Shown: positions 1 through 5,217, counted from the stretch's first letter. The stretch is 5,217 nt of DNA from Actinomycetales bacterium UBA1383 (GCA_002305415.1 DBQX01000091.1:1440-6656), one strand, 5' to 3'. The notes: a model not told the origin generated them from the letters alone. Numbers and translations: made by a program.

Positions 1-596
1 GCGTAGCGTTGCCGCCAGAACTCGCGGATCTCGGCGCGGGCCGGGTCGGCCATGAACGTGGCCCCGAACATGTTCCGCATGACGCGGTCGGCCAACGAGC
101 GGCGCATCGCACCGCCGAACGGGCCGAGTAGCCCGACAACTCGGATCGCGAGTGCGAGCATGTTGATCTGCCGGCGGTCCGCCGCCGAGAGCGGGTGCAT
201 CGCCGGACCGATGAGCACGAGCGAGCGGATTCGTTCCGGGCGCCGGGCGGCGAGCCGCATGCCGACGAAGCCGCCGATCGAGGCTCCCGCCCAGTGGCAG
301 GACTCGACGTGCAGCTCGTCCAGGAGCGCGACGGCGTCGGCGTAGAGGCCCTCGGTGGAGAGGAGGCTCGCCGGCTGCCGCGTGCCGAAGCCGCTGTCGC
401 CCTGGCCGCGGTGGTCGTAGCGGATGCAGCGGTGATCGGTCTTCAGCGCGTTGACCAGTGGATCGAACATCCCGCGGTTCGTGAAGAGCGCGGGCGAGAA
501 CACCACCGTCTCGGCCCCGGCGCCGACCTCCCCGACCCGAAGCCCGGTGCCATTGACCCGAGCTGTCCATTCCCGTTCCGCAGACACCGTGTCCAT
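1..596 (-). CDS. alpha/beta-hydrolase fold enzyme, C-terminus cut by window edge
   Basis: Reading the minus strand from the ATG at 596-594 gives 198 open codons before the left edge, starting M-D-T-V-S-A-E-R-E-W. Seen directly: a beta-hairpin-like N-terminus; F-S-P-A-L-F-T-N-R-G-M-F near the expected oxyanion-loop position; Y-D-H-R-G-Q-G-D-S, the usual strand-4 turn of this fold; and G-A-S106-I-G-G, the nucleophile elbow (G-x-S-x-G-G) with Ser106 as predicted nucleophile, followed by F-V-G-M-R-L-A-A-R-R-P-E-R, the typical helix after it. The catalytic Asp and His should lie past the edge. Family knowledge: such soluble cytoplasmic enzymes (enol-lactonases, esterases, haloperoxidase-like proteins) hydrolyse esters, lactones or C-C bonds; the substrate cannot be told here. 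The length so far fits a total near 260-290 residues. The start is supported by AGAGGAG six bases upstream. It is transcribed away from the other genes. The fold is near certain, the reaction unknown. Confidence 0.93.
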   Translation of the reverse strand, partial: MDTVSAEREWTARVNGTGLRVGEVGAGAETVVFSPALFTNRGMFDPLVNALKTDHRCIRYDHRGQGDSGFGTRQPASLLSTEGLYADAVALLDELHVESCHWAGASIGGFVGMRLAARRPERIRSLVLIGPAMHPLSAADRRQINMLALAIRVVGLLGPFGGAMRRSLADRVMRNMFGATFMADPARAEIREFWRQRY

Positions 597-602
597 GGCG
601 CG

Positions 603-609
603 CTCCTCT
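603..609 (-). promoter_or_regulatory. ribosome binding site of the hydrolase gene
   Basis: On the minus strand AGAGGAG lies six bases before the ATG at 596. It is a near-ideal Shine-Dalgarno sequence at ideal spacing, and it fixes the hydrolase start. Confidence 0.8.
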
Positions 610-621
610 GTGAGGGGAGAA

Positions 622-627
622 ATCCTA
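622..627 (-). promoter_or_regulatory. candidate -10 element for the hydrolase gene
   Basis: The minus strand reads TAGGAT here, matching the actinobacterial housekeeping -10 pattern TAnnnT. It would start a transcript near position 615, giving a leader of about 20 bases that includes the ribosome site. No convincing -35 hexamer lies 16-18 bases upstream; a TTGGAC occurs (659-654) but 26 bases away. This is a pattern match only. Confidence 0.3.
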
Positions 628-753
628 CGCGCGATTAGCGTTGGTAGTGCAGGGTCCAAGGTCCCCGCGTGACCTCCTGGCGTGACCGATCTCTCCGAAG
701 GAACCAACCGGCAACGAGGATGGAGTCGCCCGTGACGGTGGTTGCCTTGGGTG

Positions 754-759
754 AGGAGG
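754..759 (+). promoter_or_regulatory. ribosome binding site of the four-cysteine small protein gene
   Basis: AGGAGG, within a longer GAGGAGGAG run, lies six bases before the ATG at 766. It selects this ATG over the in-frame TTG at 742, which would add eight residues and place the ribosome site inside the gene. Confidence 0.8.
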
Positions 760-765
760 AGATCG

Positions 766-948
766 ATGCCCAAGAATCGCCCGGAACCCAAGTGCCCGAT
801 CCGGTTCGGAGAGTCGTGCACGCTGTGCTTCCCCGGAGCCGACGGTCCCCAGAACTGCGGGCTGGTCTACCTCGTCCAGTCGGACCCGGAGATGGCCGAG
901 GAGTTCGCTGCGGCGCGGCGGGAGCACCGGGCGTCCTTCATGGGCTGA
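766..948 (+). CDS. small four-cysteine protein of unknown function (60 aa)
   Basis: This 60-residue protein begins M-P-K-N-R-P-E-P-K-C. Its cysteines are C10, C18, C21 and C31, spaced C-X7-C-X2-C-X9-C, with G-E-S-C-T-L-C and P-G-A-D-G-P-Q-N-C-G between and around them. The tail is a probable amphipathic, charged helix (about residues 40-56, D-P-E-M-A-E-E-F-A-A-A-R-R-E-H). There is no signal peptide or membrane segment, so a cytoplasmic protein is expected. The four cysteines suggest a small zinc- or Fe-S-binding knuckle, or a redox role; this is inference. It resembles short conserved actinobacterial proteins catalogued only as domains of unknown function (possibly DUF6767, from memory and unverified). 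The strong ribosome site, ordinary codons and clear TGA support a real gene. It is divergent from the hydrolase and 177 bases ahead of the HNH gene, so probably monocistronic. I do not recognise a function. Confidence 0.8.
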   Translation: MPKNRPEPKCPIRFGESCTLCFPGADGPQNCGLVYLVQSDPEMAEEFAAARREHRASFMG

Positions 949-1112
949 GGCCGCGCAACCAGCTGCACCGCGACCTGTCAGTGGCTAGTGCGCTCCATGG
1001 CAGGGCTGTGGCCCGGGCAGAACATCCGCACGCCGCGCCGCGGAGTGGGCGGGCGTCGGCGGTGTTGGTGTCAGTGCTTCCTGGTTGGCTGGTTTCAACG
1101 GTGGAGCGGGAC

Positions 1113-1119
1113 AGGGGGG
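1113..1119 (+). promoter_or_regulatory. possible ribosome binding site of the HNH gene
   Basis: AGGGGGG sits six bases before the GTG at 1126 and three before the GTG at 1123. It is the best purine run near the place where family-like sequence begins and supports one of these two GTG starts, although the surrounding DNA is so G-rich that this could be chance. Confidence 0.45.
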
Positions 1120-1125
1120 CCAGTG

Positions 1126-2466
1126 GTGTCGGATCTGTGGGCGGGTGTCGGGTGTCGGGCGGTGGCCGGCGACGGCGGCGGTGATGCCAGCGTGGGCGAT
1201 GGCGGTGACGTGGGTGGTGGCGTCGTCGTCGAGCCGGAGGCGCTCTCGCTTGAGGGGGTGGAGGAGTTGCGGGTGCGGTTGCAGGGGGCGGCGGCGTCGG
1301 CGGCGCAGGTGGAGTACGAGTTCCTGGTGTTGTTGGGGGAGTTCGACGCCGGGGGCGGCCTGGGGTGGTATCCGGACTTCCGGTCGGTGGCGCACTGGGT
1401 GTCGTACTTCTGTTCGATGGCGCCAGGCACGGCGCGGGAGCATGTCCGGGTGGCGCGGGCGTTGCGGGACATGCCCCGGGTGGCCGGGTTGATGCGTGAG
1501 GGCCGGTTGTCGTTCTCCAAGGTGCGGGAGGTGACCCGGCTGGTGGGGCGGGTGGACGAGGTGGAGCTGTGTGAGTTGGCGGTGGAGATGACCGCCTCGC
1601 AGTTGGCGCGCACGGTGCGGACCTTCCGGGCCGCGGCCGGCACCCGGCTGGAGGCCGAGCTGGCGCGGGGCTTCACGGTGCACGAGGCCGGCGACGGATT
1701 GACCCGGATCACGGTGACGCTGCCCACCGAGGAAGCCGCGCTCGTGGTGGCTGCGGTGGAGCACGCCGCCCGGGCGGAGGTGACCGCGGAGGAGGGCCAA
1801 CTGCCGTGCCGCGCGGAGGCGGTGGTGGCGCTGGCGCAGCACTACCTGGATGCCGTTCCGGGCCCGGTGGCGGAGGACGACCACCACCTGGTGGTGGTCC
1901 ACGTCAGTGCGGAGACCCTCACCGGACACACCGCCGGGGGCGTTCCCGCGGGAACGTGCCACCTGGAAGGGGTGGGGCCGGTCGAGGCGGCCACCGCGCA
2001 ACGGTTGGCGTGCACCGGTCGGGTCGCGCCCGCGGTCGTCGCCGCGGGCGGGGAGGTCCTCGCGTTGGGGCGGGCGCGGCGGCACGCGTCGCGGGCGCAG
2101 CGGCGAGCGCTGCGGATCCGGGACGGGGCGGTCTGCCAGTTCCCGGGGTGTGAGCAGTCCCGCCACCTGGACGCCCACCACGTGGTGCCGTGGTGGGCGG
2201 GGGGCGCCACCGATCTGGACAACCTGGTGAACCTGTGCCGCCGCCACCACACCGCGGTCCACGAAGGCGGGATGAGCCTCACCCGGCAGGCGGGCCGGTG
2301 GGTGTTCCGCTACCGCGACGGTTCACCGGTGGCTGAACTCCACCCGCCCACCTCGGGCGTACTCGCCTGGACGCTGGTCACCGACTCCCGGATCTTCCCA
2401 CCCCACGGCGGGGAAGGATTCACCCTCCAGGCCTGCGTCGCCGCCCTCTTCCACGCCGCCGCCTGA
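1126..2466 (+). CDS. DUF222 (13E12-repeat family) protein with C-terminal HNH endonuclease domain
   Basis: The protein is 446 residues from the GTG at 1126. DUF222 covers roughly residues 39-310: helical, with the family-typical H90-W-V-S-Y-F-C96 and G126-R-L-S-F-S-K-V-R-E135 blocks. The HNH nuclease follows at about 326-380. It has C337-x4-C342 and C371-x2-H374 as a likely structural zinc site, with H351-H352, N366 and H375 forming the H-N-H metal-dependent DNase core, so catalysis looks intact. Family knowledge: these proteins, the M. tuberculosis REP13E12 group among them, occur in many diverged copies per actinobacterial genome, and their role is not settled. An ATG at 988 keeps the frame open, but the 46 extra residues are Arg/Gly/Trp-rich and unlike the family, so a GTG start at 1126 (or 1123) is preferred. 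The N-terminal 35 residues are glycine-rich and low-complexity. Third codon positions favour G over most of the gene and turn to C near the end. Confidence 0.93.
   Translation: MSDLWAGVGCRAVAGDGGGDASVGDGGDVGGGVVVEPEALSLEGVEELRVRLQGAAASAAQVEYEFLVLLGEFDAGGGLGWYPDFRSVAHWVSYFCSMAPGTAREHVRVARALRDMPRVAGLMREGRLSFSKVREVTRLVGRVDEVELCELAVEMTASQLARTVRTFRAAAGTRLEAELARGFTVHEAGDGLTRITVTLPTEEAALVVAAVEHAARAEVTAEEGQLPCRAEAVVALAQHYLDAVPGPVAEDDHHLVVVHVSAETLTGHTAGGVPAGTCHLEGVGPVEAATAQRLACTGRVAPAVVAAGGEVLALGRARRHASRAQRRALRIRDGAVCQFPGCEQSRHLDAHHVVPWWAGGATDLDNLVNLCRRHHTAVHEGGMSLTRQAGRWVFRYRDGSPVAELHPPTSGVLAWTLVTDSRIFPPHGGEGFTLQACVAALFHAAA
1879..1899. repeat. perfect inverted repeat, 10-bp arms, 1-bp centre
   Basis: GACCACCACC is followed by T and then its exact reverse complement, inside the HNH gene where it encodes D-H-H-L-V-V-V. 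Codon choice (CAC-CAC against GTG-GTG) alone could produce it. Confidence 0.85.
1941..1956. repeat. perfect 16-bp palindrome inside the HNH gene
   Basis: CGTTCCCGCGGGAACG equals its own reverse complement over all 16 bases; the flanking bases do not extend it. It encodes part of G-V-P-A-G-T in the DUF222 region. No function is known to me. Confidence 0.85.
2173..2198. repeat. inverted repeat, 10-bp arms, 6-base loop, over the HNH core
   Basis: GCCCACCACG and CGTGGTGGGC flank the loop TGGTGC. The repeat covers codons for A-H-H-V-V-P-W-W-A, including catalytic H351-H352. It probably results from CAC/GTG/TGG codons required by the motif, although the RNA could fold into a strong hairpin. Confidence 0.8.
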
Positions 2467-2537
2467 TAGGGCGTCTGTCGTCGTACCGGGAAGGGCGCGT
2501 CCGTAGCCATGAGCGACACGACCCTGTCAGCGCCATC

Positions 2538-2555
2538 GGTTAGCCTGAACTAGCC
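2538..2555 (+). promoter_or_regulatory. candidate -10 element within a small hairpin ahead of the giant gene
   Basis: TAGCCT at 2541-2546 fits the actinobacterial TAnnnT -10 pattern and would give a leader of roughly 30 bases before the GTG at 2585. It lies inside an imperfect inverted repeat: GGTTAG, loop CCTGAA, CTAGCC, with one G-T pair. The overlap could be an operator, but the stem is only six pairs and no clear -35 is seen. Speculative. Confidence 0.25.
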
Positions 2556-2568
2556 AGCTCACGGCAAC

Positions 2569-2573
2569 GAGGA
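2569..2573 (+). promoter_or_regulatory. ribosome binding site of the HEPN-DUF4011 gene
   Basis: GAGGA lies 11 bases before the GTG at 2585, slightly farther than ideal. The frame has a TGA at 2546-2548, and no other ATG, GTG or TTG lies between that stop and 2585, so this GTG is the earliest possible start. Confidence 0.6.
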
Positions 2574-2584
2574 CGGGTTACTGG

Positions 2585-5217
2585 GTGACAGAGAATCGGA
2601 CTTTCGTCGAACGCGCTCTTGGCCTGCTCGCGGACGGACTGGAGCGATTCGTCGACGAACGGATGCGCGCGCTTCCGGACGCGGGTGGATACGACTGGGT
2701 CCAGCTGATGCCGATCCGGCACCCCGACCGCGGCTGGCGCGGTTCCGGTGACTCCACAGAGGACCCGCGATTCCTGCTCCGCGTGCTCACGGAGGAGTGG
2801 CGCGCGTTTCAGCCCGAACTCTCCCGGGTTCATTCCGGTTACGCGTCCGAACTGCGCGAGATCGGAAACGCGTGGGCGCACCATCACGAGCTGGGCGACG
2901 AGGACGTCGACCGCATGTTCGACACGATGGTCCGGCTCCTCCGGGTGGCCGGTCCCGTTCCTCAGATTGCGGAACTCCGCGCGCTCCGCGACGAGTTCCG
3001 CAACCGTCACGAGACGCCAGCGGAATCTCCGGCACGAGTCGCCCAGCCAGTGACCGCCCCCGTCGAGCCCGCGCACGCGCCCGCTATCCCTGCCGCCCCT
3101 CCGCCCGTCGCCACCGCGCCTACTCCCGACGACGGCCCGACCGCCGTCGAGATCCGGGACCTCGGTAACGGCCACCGCGACGTCGAGCTGGCGGCATCCG
3201 GTGTCCGCGTCGTCGTCACGTACCGGGAGTCGGTCAACTACGCGCTCGTCCACAACCAGGTGAGTCCGCTGGTCCAGATCCTCCTCTCCTCCGGGAACCC
3301 GGAGCCGGTGGAGGTCGACGCTCTCGCCTTCCGGTTGGAGAGCGCGGCCCGATCGGATCGACGCTCGTTCCCGCCGGTGACGCTGCAGCCAGGAGACTCG
3401 CTGACGCTCGATTCCAGCCGGCTCGAGTGGGCACTCGACCACACCCAGTTCGCCGCACTCGAGGAGGCGACCGCCGCACGACTCCTGGTGGAGGCGCGCA
3501 TCAACGGGGTGATGCACGTCGCGGAGGCCCCGATCCGTCTGCTCGCCCGCAACGAGTGGAACGGCCTCATGGTGCCGGAGCTGCTGGCCGCCTTCATCAC
3601 GCCGAACGCGCCGGAGATCTCCGGGATGCTGTCCCGTGTCTCGGGCGTGCTGGCGGACAGGACCGGCGATCCGTCCCTGCAGGGCTACCAGGCGGGACGC
3701 GAACGCGCGCTCGAGATCGGCGCCGCGATCTACGACGTCCTGGCCGGCTACGCGATCAGGTACGTGAACCCGCCCGCCTCCTTCGAGACGGATGGCCAGA
3801 AGATCCGGCCTGTTGAGACGGTCCTGGGCGATCGGTGGGGAACGTGCCTGGACCTGGCGCTCACGTTCGCGGCGGCCGTCGAGCAGGCCGGGCTCAATCC
3901 CGTCATCGTGCTGAAGCCGGGGCACGCCTTTGCGGGATTCCTCGTCACCGATTCCAAGCTCTCCGACGTCGTGCTCACCGACCCCACCATGATGTCGAAC
4001 CTGGTCCGGTCCAACCTGCTCGTGACCGTCGAGCTGACGGCCGCGGTCGAGGGGCGGTCGCTGCCGTTCGACGCCGCGCGCGCCGCCACGGAGGAACACT
4101 GGGACCCGGCCCGGATCGACGACGTGTGGTTCCTTCTCGACGTCGCCGCCGCCCGCCGTCGCATCCGCCCGCTCCCCAGGCTCGTGCGTACCGACGGCGG
4201 AGTCGTCGTCGAGGTGGAGCGGCCCGCCTTCGCACCGCTCCCCAGCCTGGCCGGCACTGCGGGAACGCCCTCTCAGCGGTCCGGCGAACCGGCCTACCCG
4301 GTGCGGGTGGAGCGCTGGCGTACTTCGCTGCTGGACCTCTCCCTGCGTAATCCGCTGCTCAAGCTCAAGAAGACCAGCGGAGTCGAACTCCACGTGCCCG
4401 AGCAGGCGCTCGCACGGTTCGAGGACCTCCTCGCCGCCGAGAAGCCGCTGCACCTGCGGAGCGGGCAGGATCTGCCGGAGATCCACGTGGCCCAGGGAAT
4501 CTCGGACGCGTCCGCGCTCCCGGCGGCGCAGCTCACGGAGATCCTCACCCGTGAGCACATCGTGTACGCGCGGACGCTCTCGGGCAGGCACTCCGGCCAG
4601 CTCGACCGCATGCGACGTCAAGCCAGGACCGTCATCGAGGAGACGGGTGCCAACAACCTCTTCGTCACGCTTGGCGCGATCAAGTGGTTCGACTCTCGCG
4701 GCAACGAGGCACTGGCGCCGATGTTCCTGCTGCCGGTGACCCTGGCCGGGTCATCCCGCACGCCCTTCACCGTCCGCATCGACGAGGGAGCGGAGGCACT
4801 GCCGAACTACTGCCTCATCGAGAAGCTCCGCCGTGACTTCGGCGTCACGCTCACCACCCTCCAGACCCCGCCGAATGACAGCCACGGCCTCGACATCCCG
4901 GGGCTGCTCCGTGAGACACGGGAACAGATCGTCAGGTCTGGTGCGCGTCTCGCCGTGGATTCGCACGTTCGGCTCGCCATGCTCCAGTTCTCCACCCTCG
5001 AGATGTGGCGCGATGTCAGCGAGAACTGGCGGGCCTTCACCCGCAACCAGGTGGTCAGGCACCTCATCGAGACGCCCAACGAGACCTTTGCGGACCCGGT
5101 CGAGGAGCCCACGCTGGATGCGCGGGACGAGGCGACCCGGTTCCTGCCGGTTCCTGTGGATGGATCCCAGCTGAAGGCCATCTCGTGGGCGACGGCGGGG
5201 CGAACCTTCGTCCTCGA
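2585..5217 (+). CDS. giant HEPN - transglutaminase-like - DUF4011 helicase protein, Hhe-like antiphage candidate, 3' end cut
   Basis: There are 877 open codons plus two bases before the edge. Order: Swt1-type HEPN-like helices (about 7-133); Pro/Ala-rich linker (143-186); beta-rich module (187-330) ending in the family block A-R-N-E-W-N-G-L; helical segment with Y393-V-N-P-P-A-S-F400; transglutaminase-like core with C421, H447 and D466; DUF4011 (about 576-828) opening with W578-R-T-S-L-L-D-L-S-L-R-N; then D859-G-S-Q862, a Q-motif-like segment, and F-V-L-(D/E) at the edge. Related DUF4011 proteins continue directly into G-P-P-G-T-G-K Walker A, an SF1 helicase, DUF3320 and a Vsr/DUF559-like nuclease, often totalling over 1,500 residues. 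HEPN + helicase + Vsr in one polypeptide is the make-up of the Hhe antiphage system (from memory); defence is therefore inferred. No signal peptide or membrane segment is seen, so it is cytoplasmic. The GTG is the only start available after the in-frame stop at 2546. Codon choice (C-ending) differs from the HNH gene upstream, so separate origin or transcription is likely. Confidence 0.92.
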   Translation, partial: MTENRTFVERALGLLADGLERFVDERMRALPDAGGYDWVQLMPIRHPDRGWRGSGDSTEDPRFLLRVLTEEWRAFQPELSRVHSGYASELREIGNAWAHHHELGDEDVDRMFDTMVRLLRVAGPVPQIAELRALRDEFRNRHETPAESPARVAQPVTAPVEPAHAPAIPAAPPPVATAPTPDDGPTAVEIRDLGNGHRDVELAASGVRVVVTYRESVNYALVHNQVSPLVQILLSSGNPEPVEVDALAFRLESAARSDRRSFPPVTLQPGDSLTLDSSRLEWALDHTQFAALEEATAARLLVEARINGVMHVAEAPIRLLARNEWNGLMVPELLAAFITPNAPEISGMLSRVSGVLADRTGDPSLQGYQAGRERALEIGAAIYDVLAGYAIRYVNPPASFETDGQKIRPVETVLGDRWGTCLDLALTFAAAVEQAGLNPVIVLKPGHAFAGFLVTDSKLSDVVLTDPTMMSNLVRSNLLVTVELTAAVEGRSLPFDAARAATEEHWDPARIDDVWFLLDVAAARRRIRPLPRLVRTDGGVVVEVERPAFAPLPSLAGTAGTPSQRSGEPAYPVRVERWRTSLLDLSLRNPLLKLKKTSGVELHVPEQALARFEDLLAAEKPLHLRSGQDLPEIHVAQGISDASALPAAQLTEILTREHIVYARTLSGRHSGQLDRMRRQARTVIEETGANNLFVTLGAIKWFDSRGNEALAPMFLLPVTLAGSSRTPFTVRIDEGAEALPNYCLIEKLRRDFGVTLTTLQTPPNDSHGLDIPGLLRETREQIVRSGARLAVDSHVRLAMLQFSTLEMWRDVSENWRAFTRNQVVRHLIETPNETFADPVEEPTLDARDEATRFLPVPVDGSQLKAISWATAGRTFVL
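2603..2983 (+). other. Swt1-type HEPN-like domain of the giant protein
   Basis: Residues 7-133. Helix one is F-V-E-R-A-L-G-L-L-A-D-G-L-E; later come F-L-L-R-V-L-T-E-E-W and the motif L90-R-E-I-G-N-A-W-A-H99-H-H, then E-D-V-D-R-M-F-D-T-M-V-R-L-L. The asparagine and W-A-H of Swt1-type HEPN motifs (usually R-N-x-W-A-H) are kept, but position 94 is Gly instead of Arg. HEPN domains are typically RNases or RNA-binding or dimerising scaffolds; catalytic status is uncertain here. Confidence 0.75.
3722..3994 (+). other. transglutaminase/cysteine-protease-like module of the giant protein
   Basis: Residues 380-470. R417-W-G-T-C421-L-D-L-A-L-T-F has the Cys at the N-terminus of a helix, followed by G446-H447-A-F-A-G-F on a predicted strand and T465-D466-P. 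This is the Cys-His-Asp order and spacing of the transglutaminase-like fold. The block is conserved ahead of DUF4011 in the family as I remember it. Whether it acts as a protease, amidase or inactive scaffold cannot be seen. Confidence 0.65.
4310..5068 (+). other. DUF4011 domain of the giant protein
   Basis: Residues about 576-828. Signatures in order: E576-R-W-R-T-S-L-L-D-L-S-L-R-N-P-L-L; G688-A-N-N-L-F-V-T-L-G-A-I-K-W-F with A-P-M-F-L-L-P-V-T-L; L-I-E-K-L-R-R-D-F-G-V; L800-Q-F-S-T-L-E-M-W-R-D; and N-Q-V-V-R-H-L-I. These match the N-terminal domain that precedes SF1 helicase motor domains in large prokaryotic defence-type helicases. Its specific function is not known. Confidence 0.85.

Noticed and set aside
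653..664. GGTCC-AA-GGTCC direct repeat in the divergent intergenic region
   Set aside because: Two 5-base units are too short to claim as an operator without a known regulator or further copies.
52..672. Plus-strand open frames opposite the hydrolase
   Set aside because: They are Arg/Ser/Ala-rich shadows. The minus strand has the alpha/beta-hydrolase nucleophile elbow and a strong ribosome site.
988..1125. ATG at 988 as start of the HNH protein
   Set aside because: The extra 46 residues are Arg/Trp/Cys/Gly-rich and unlike the family N-terminus, and the ATG at 988 lacks a good ribosome site. A GTG at 1123 or 1126 is more plausible.
669..1184. Plus-strand open frame overlapping the four-cysteine gene
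   Set aside because: The predicted protein is Arg/Gly/Pro-rich, ends in an Arg run, and overlaps both the well-supported 766-948 gene and the HNH upstream region. No ribosome site supports it.
985..2262. Long minus-strand open frame (425 codons) opposite the HNH gene
   Set aside because: Its translation is His/Arg/Pro-rich low-complexity sequence without domain motifs. It is the antisense shadow of a gene with clear DUF222 and HNH signatures in a GC-rich genome.
2467..2537. Rho-independent terminator after the HNH gene
   Set aside because: I found no GC-rich hairpin followed by a T run; only weak partial repeats are present.
2540..4621. Very long minus-strand open frame (693 codons) opposite the giant gene
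   Set aside because: The composition is dominated by Arg, Gly, Val, Asp and His with no recognisable domain. The plus strand carries HEPN-like, triad and DUF4011 motifs over the same bases, so this is antisense openness from GC-rich codons.

Overview
The window is very GC-rich, uses GTG starts and strong GAGGAG-type ribosome sites, and carries a DUF222/13E12-type HNH endonuclease gene. All of this points to a high-GC actinobacterium; a Pseudonocardiales-like or mycobacterial-relative background fits, but genus cannot be read from the sequence alone. Four protein genes are supported, two of them cut by the window edges. No RNA gene, CRISPR array, insertion sequence or integrase is visible, and no gene-free stretch exceeds 300 bases.

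Layout: (1) 1-596, minus strand: N-terminal 198 residues of an alpha/beta-hydrolase fold enzyme with a G-A-S-I-G-G nucleophile elbow, running off the left edge. (2) 597-765: divergent intergenic region with ribosome sites for both flanking genes. (3) 766-948, plus: a 60-residue protein with four cysteines (C-X7-C-X2-C-X9-C). (4) 1126-2466, plus: a 446-residue DUF222 + HNH nuclease protein with an intact H-H...N...H core; its DNA holds three conspicuous inverted repeats, and its composition shifts from G-rich to C-rich along the gene. (5) 2467-2584: short intergenic spacer with a possible -10 element inside a small hairpin. (6) 2585 to the right edge, plus: 877 codons of a giant, still open multidomain protein.

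The last gene is the centre of interest. From the N-terminus it reads: Swt1-type HEPN-like domain, proline/alanine-rich linker, beta-rich module, transglutaminase/cysteine-protease-like module with a Cys421-His447-Asp466 candidate triad, then DUF4011, and finally a D-G-S-Q helicase Q-motif-like segment. The window stops at F-V-L-(D/E), where related proteins continue into the Walker A loop of an SF1 helicase. This order resembles the single-gene antiphage system named Hhe (HEPN, helicase, Vsr-like endonuclease), recalled from the literature. The helicase and nuclease parts would lie beyond the window. Two details are unusual: the HEPN RNase motif seems to have Gly94 where an Arg is expected, and the cysteine-protease-like triad looks complete. 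The protein may therefore sense or act through something other than canonical HEPN RNase activity.

The four genes do not look like one operon. The hydrolase diverges from the rest. The three plus-strand genes are separated by 177 and 118 bases and differ in codon habits. The HNH gene next to the large gene may simply be one of the dispersed 13E12-like copies common in actinobacteria, and no functional link to the large protein can be shown.
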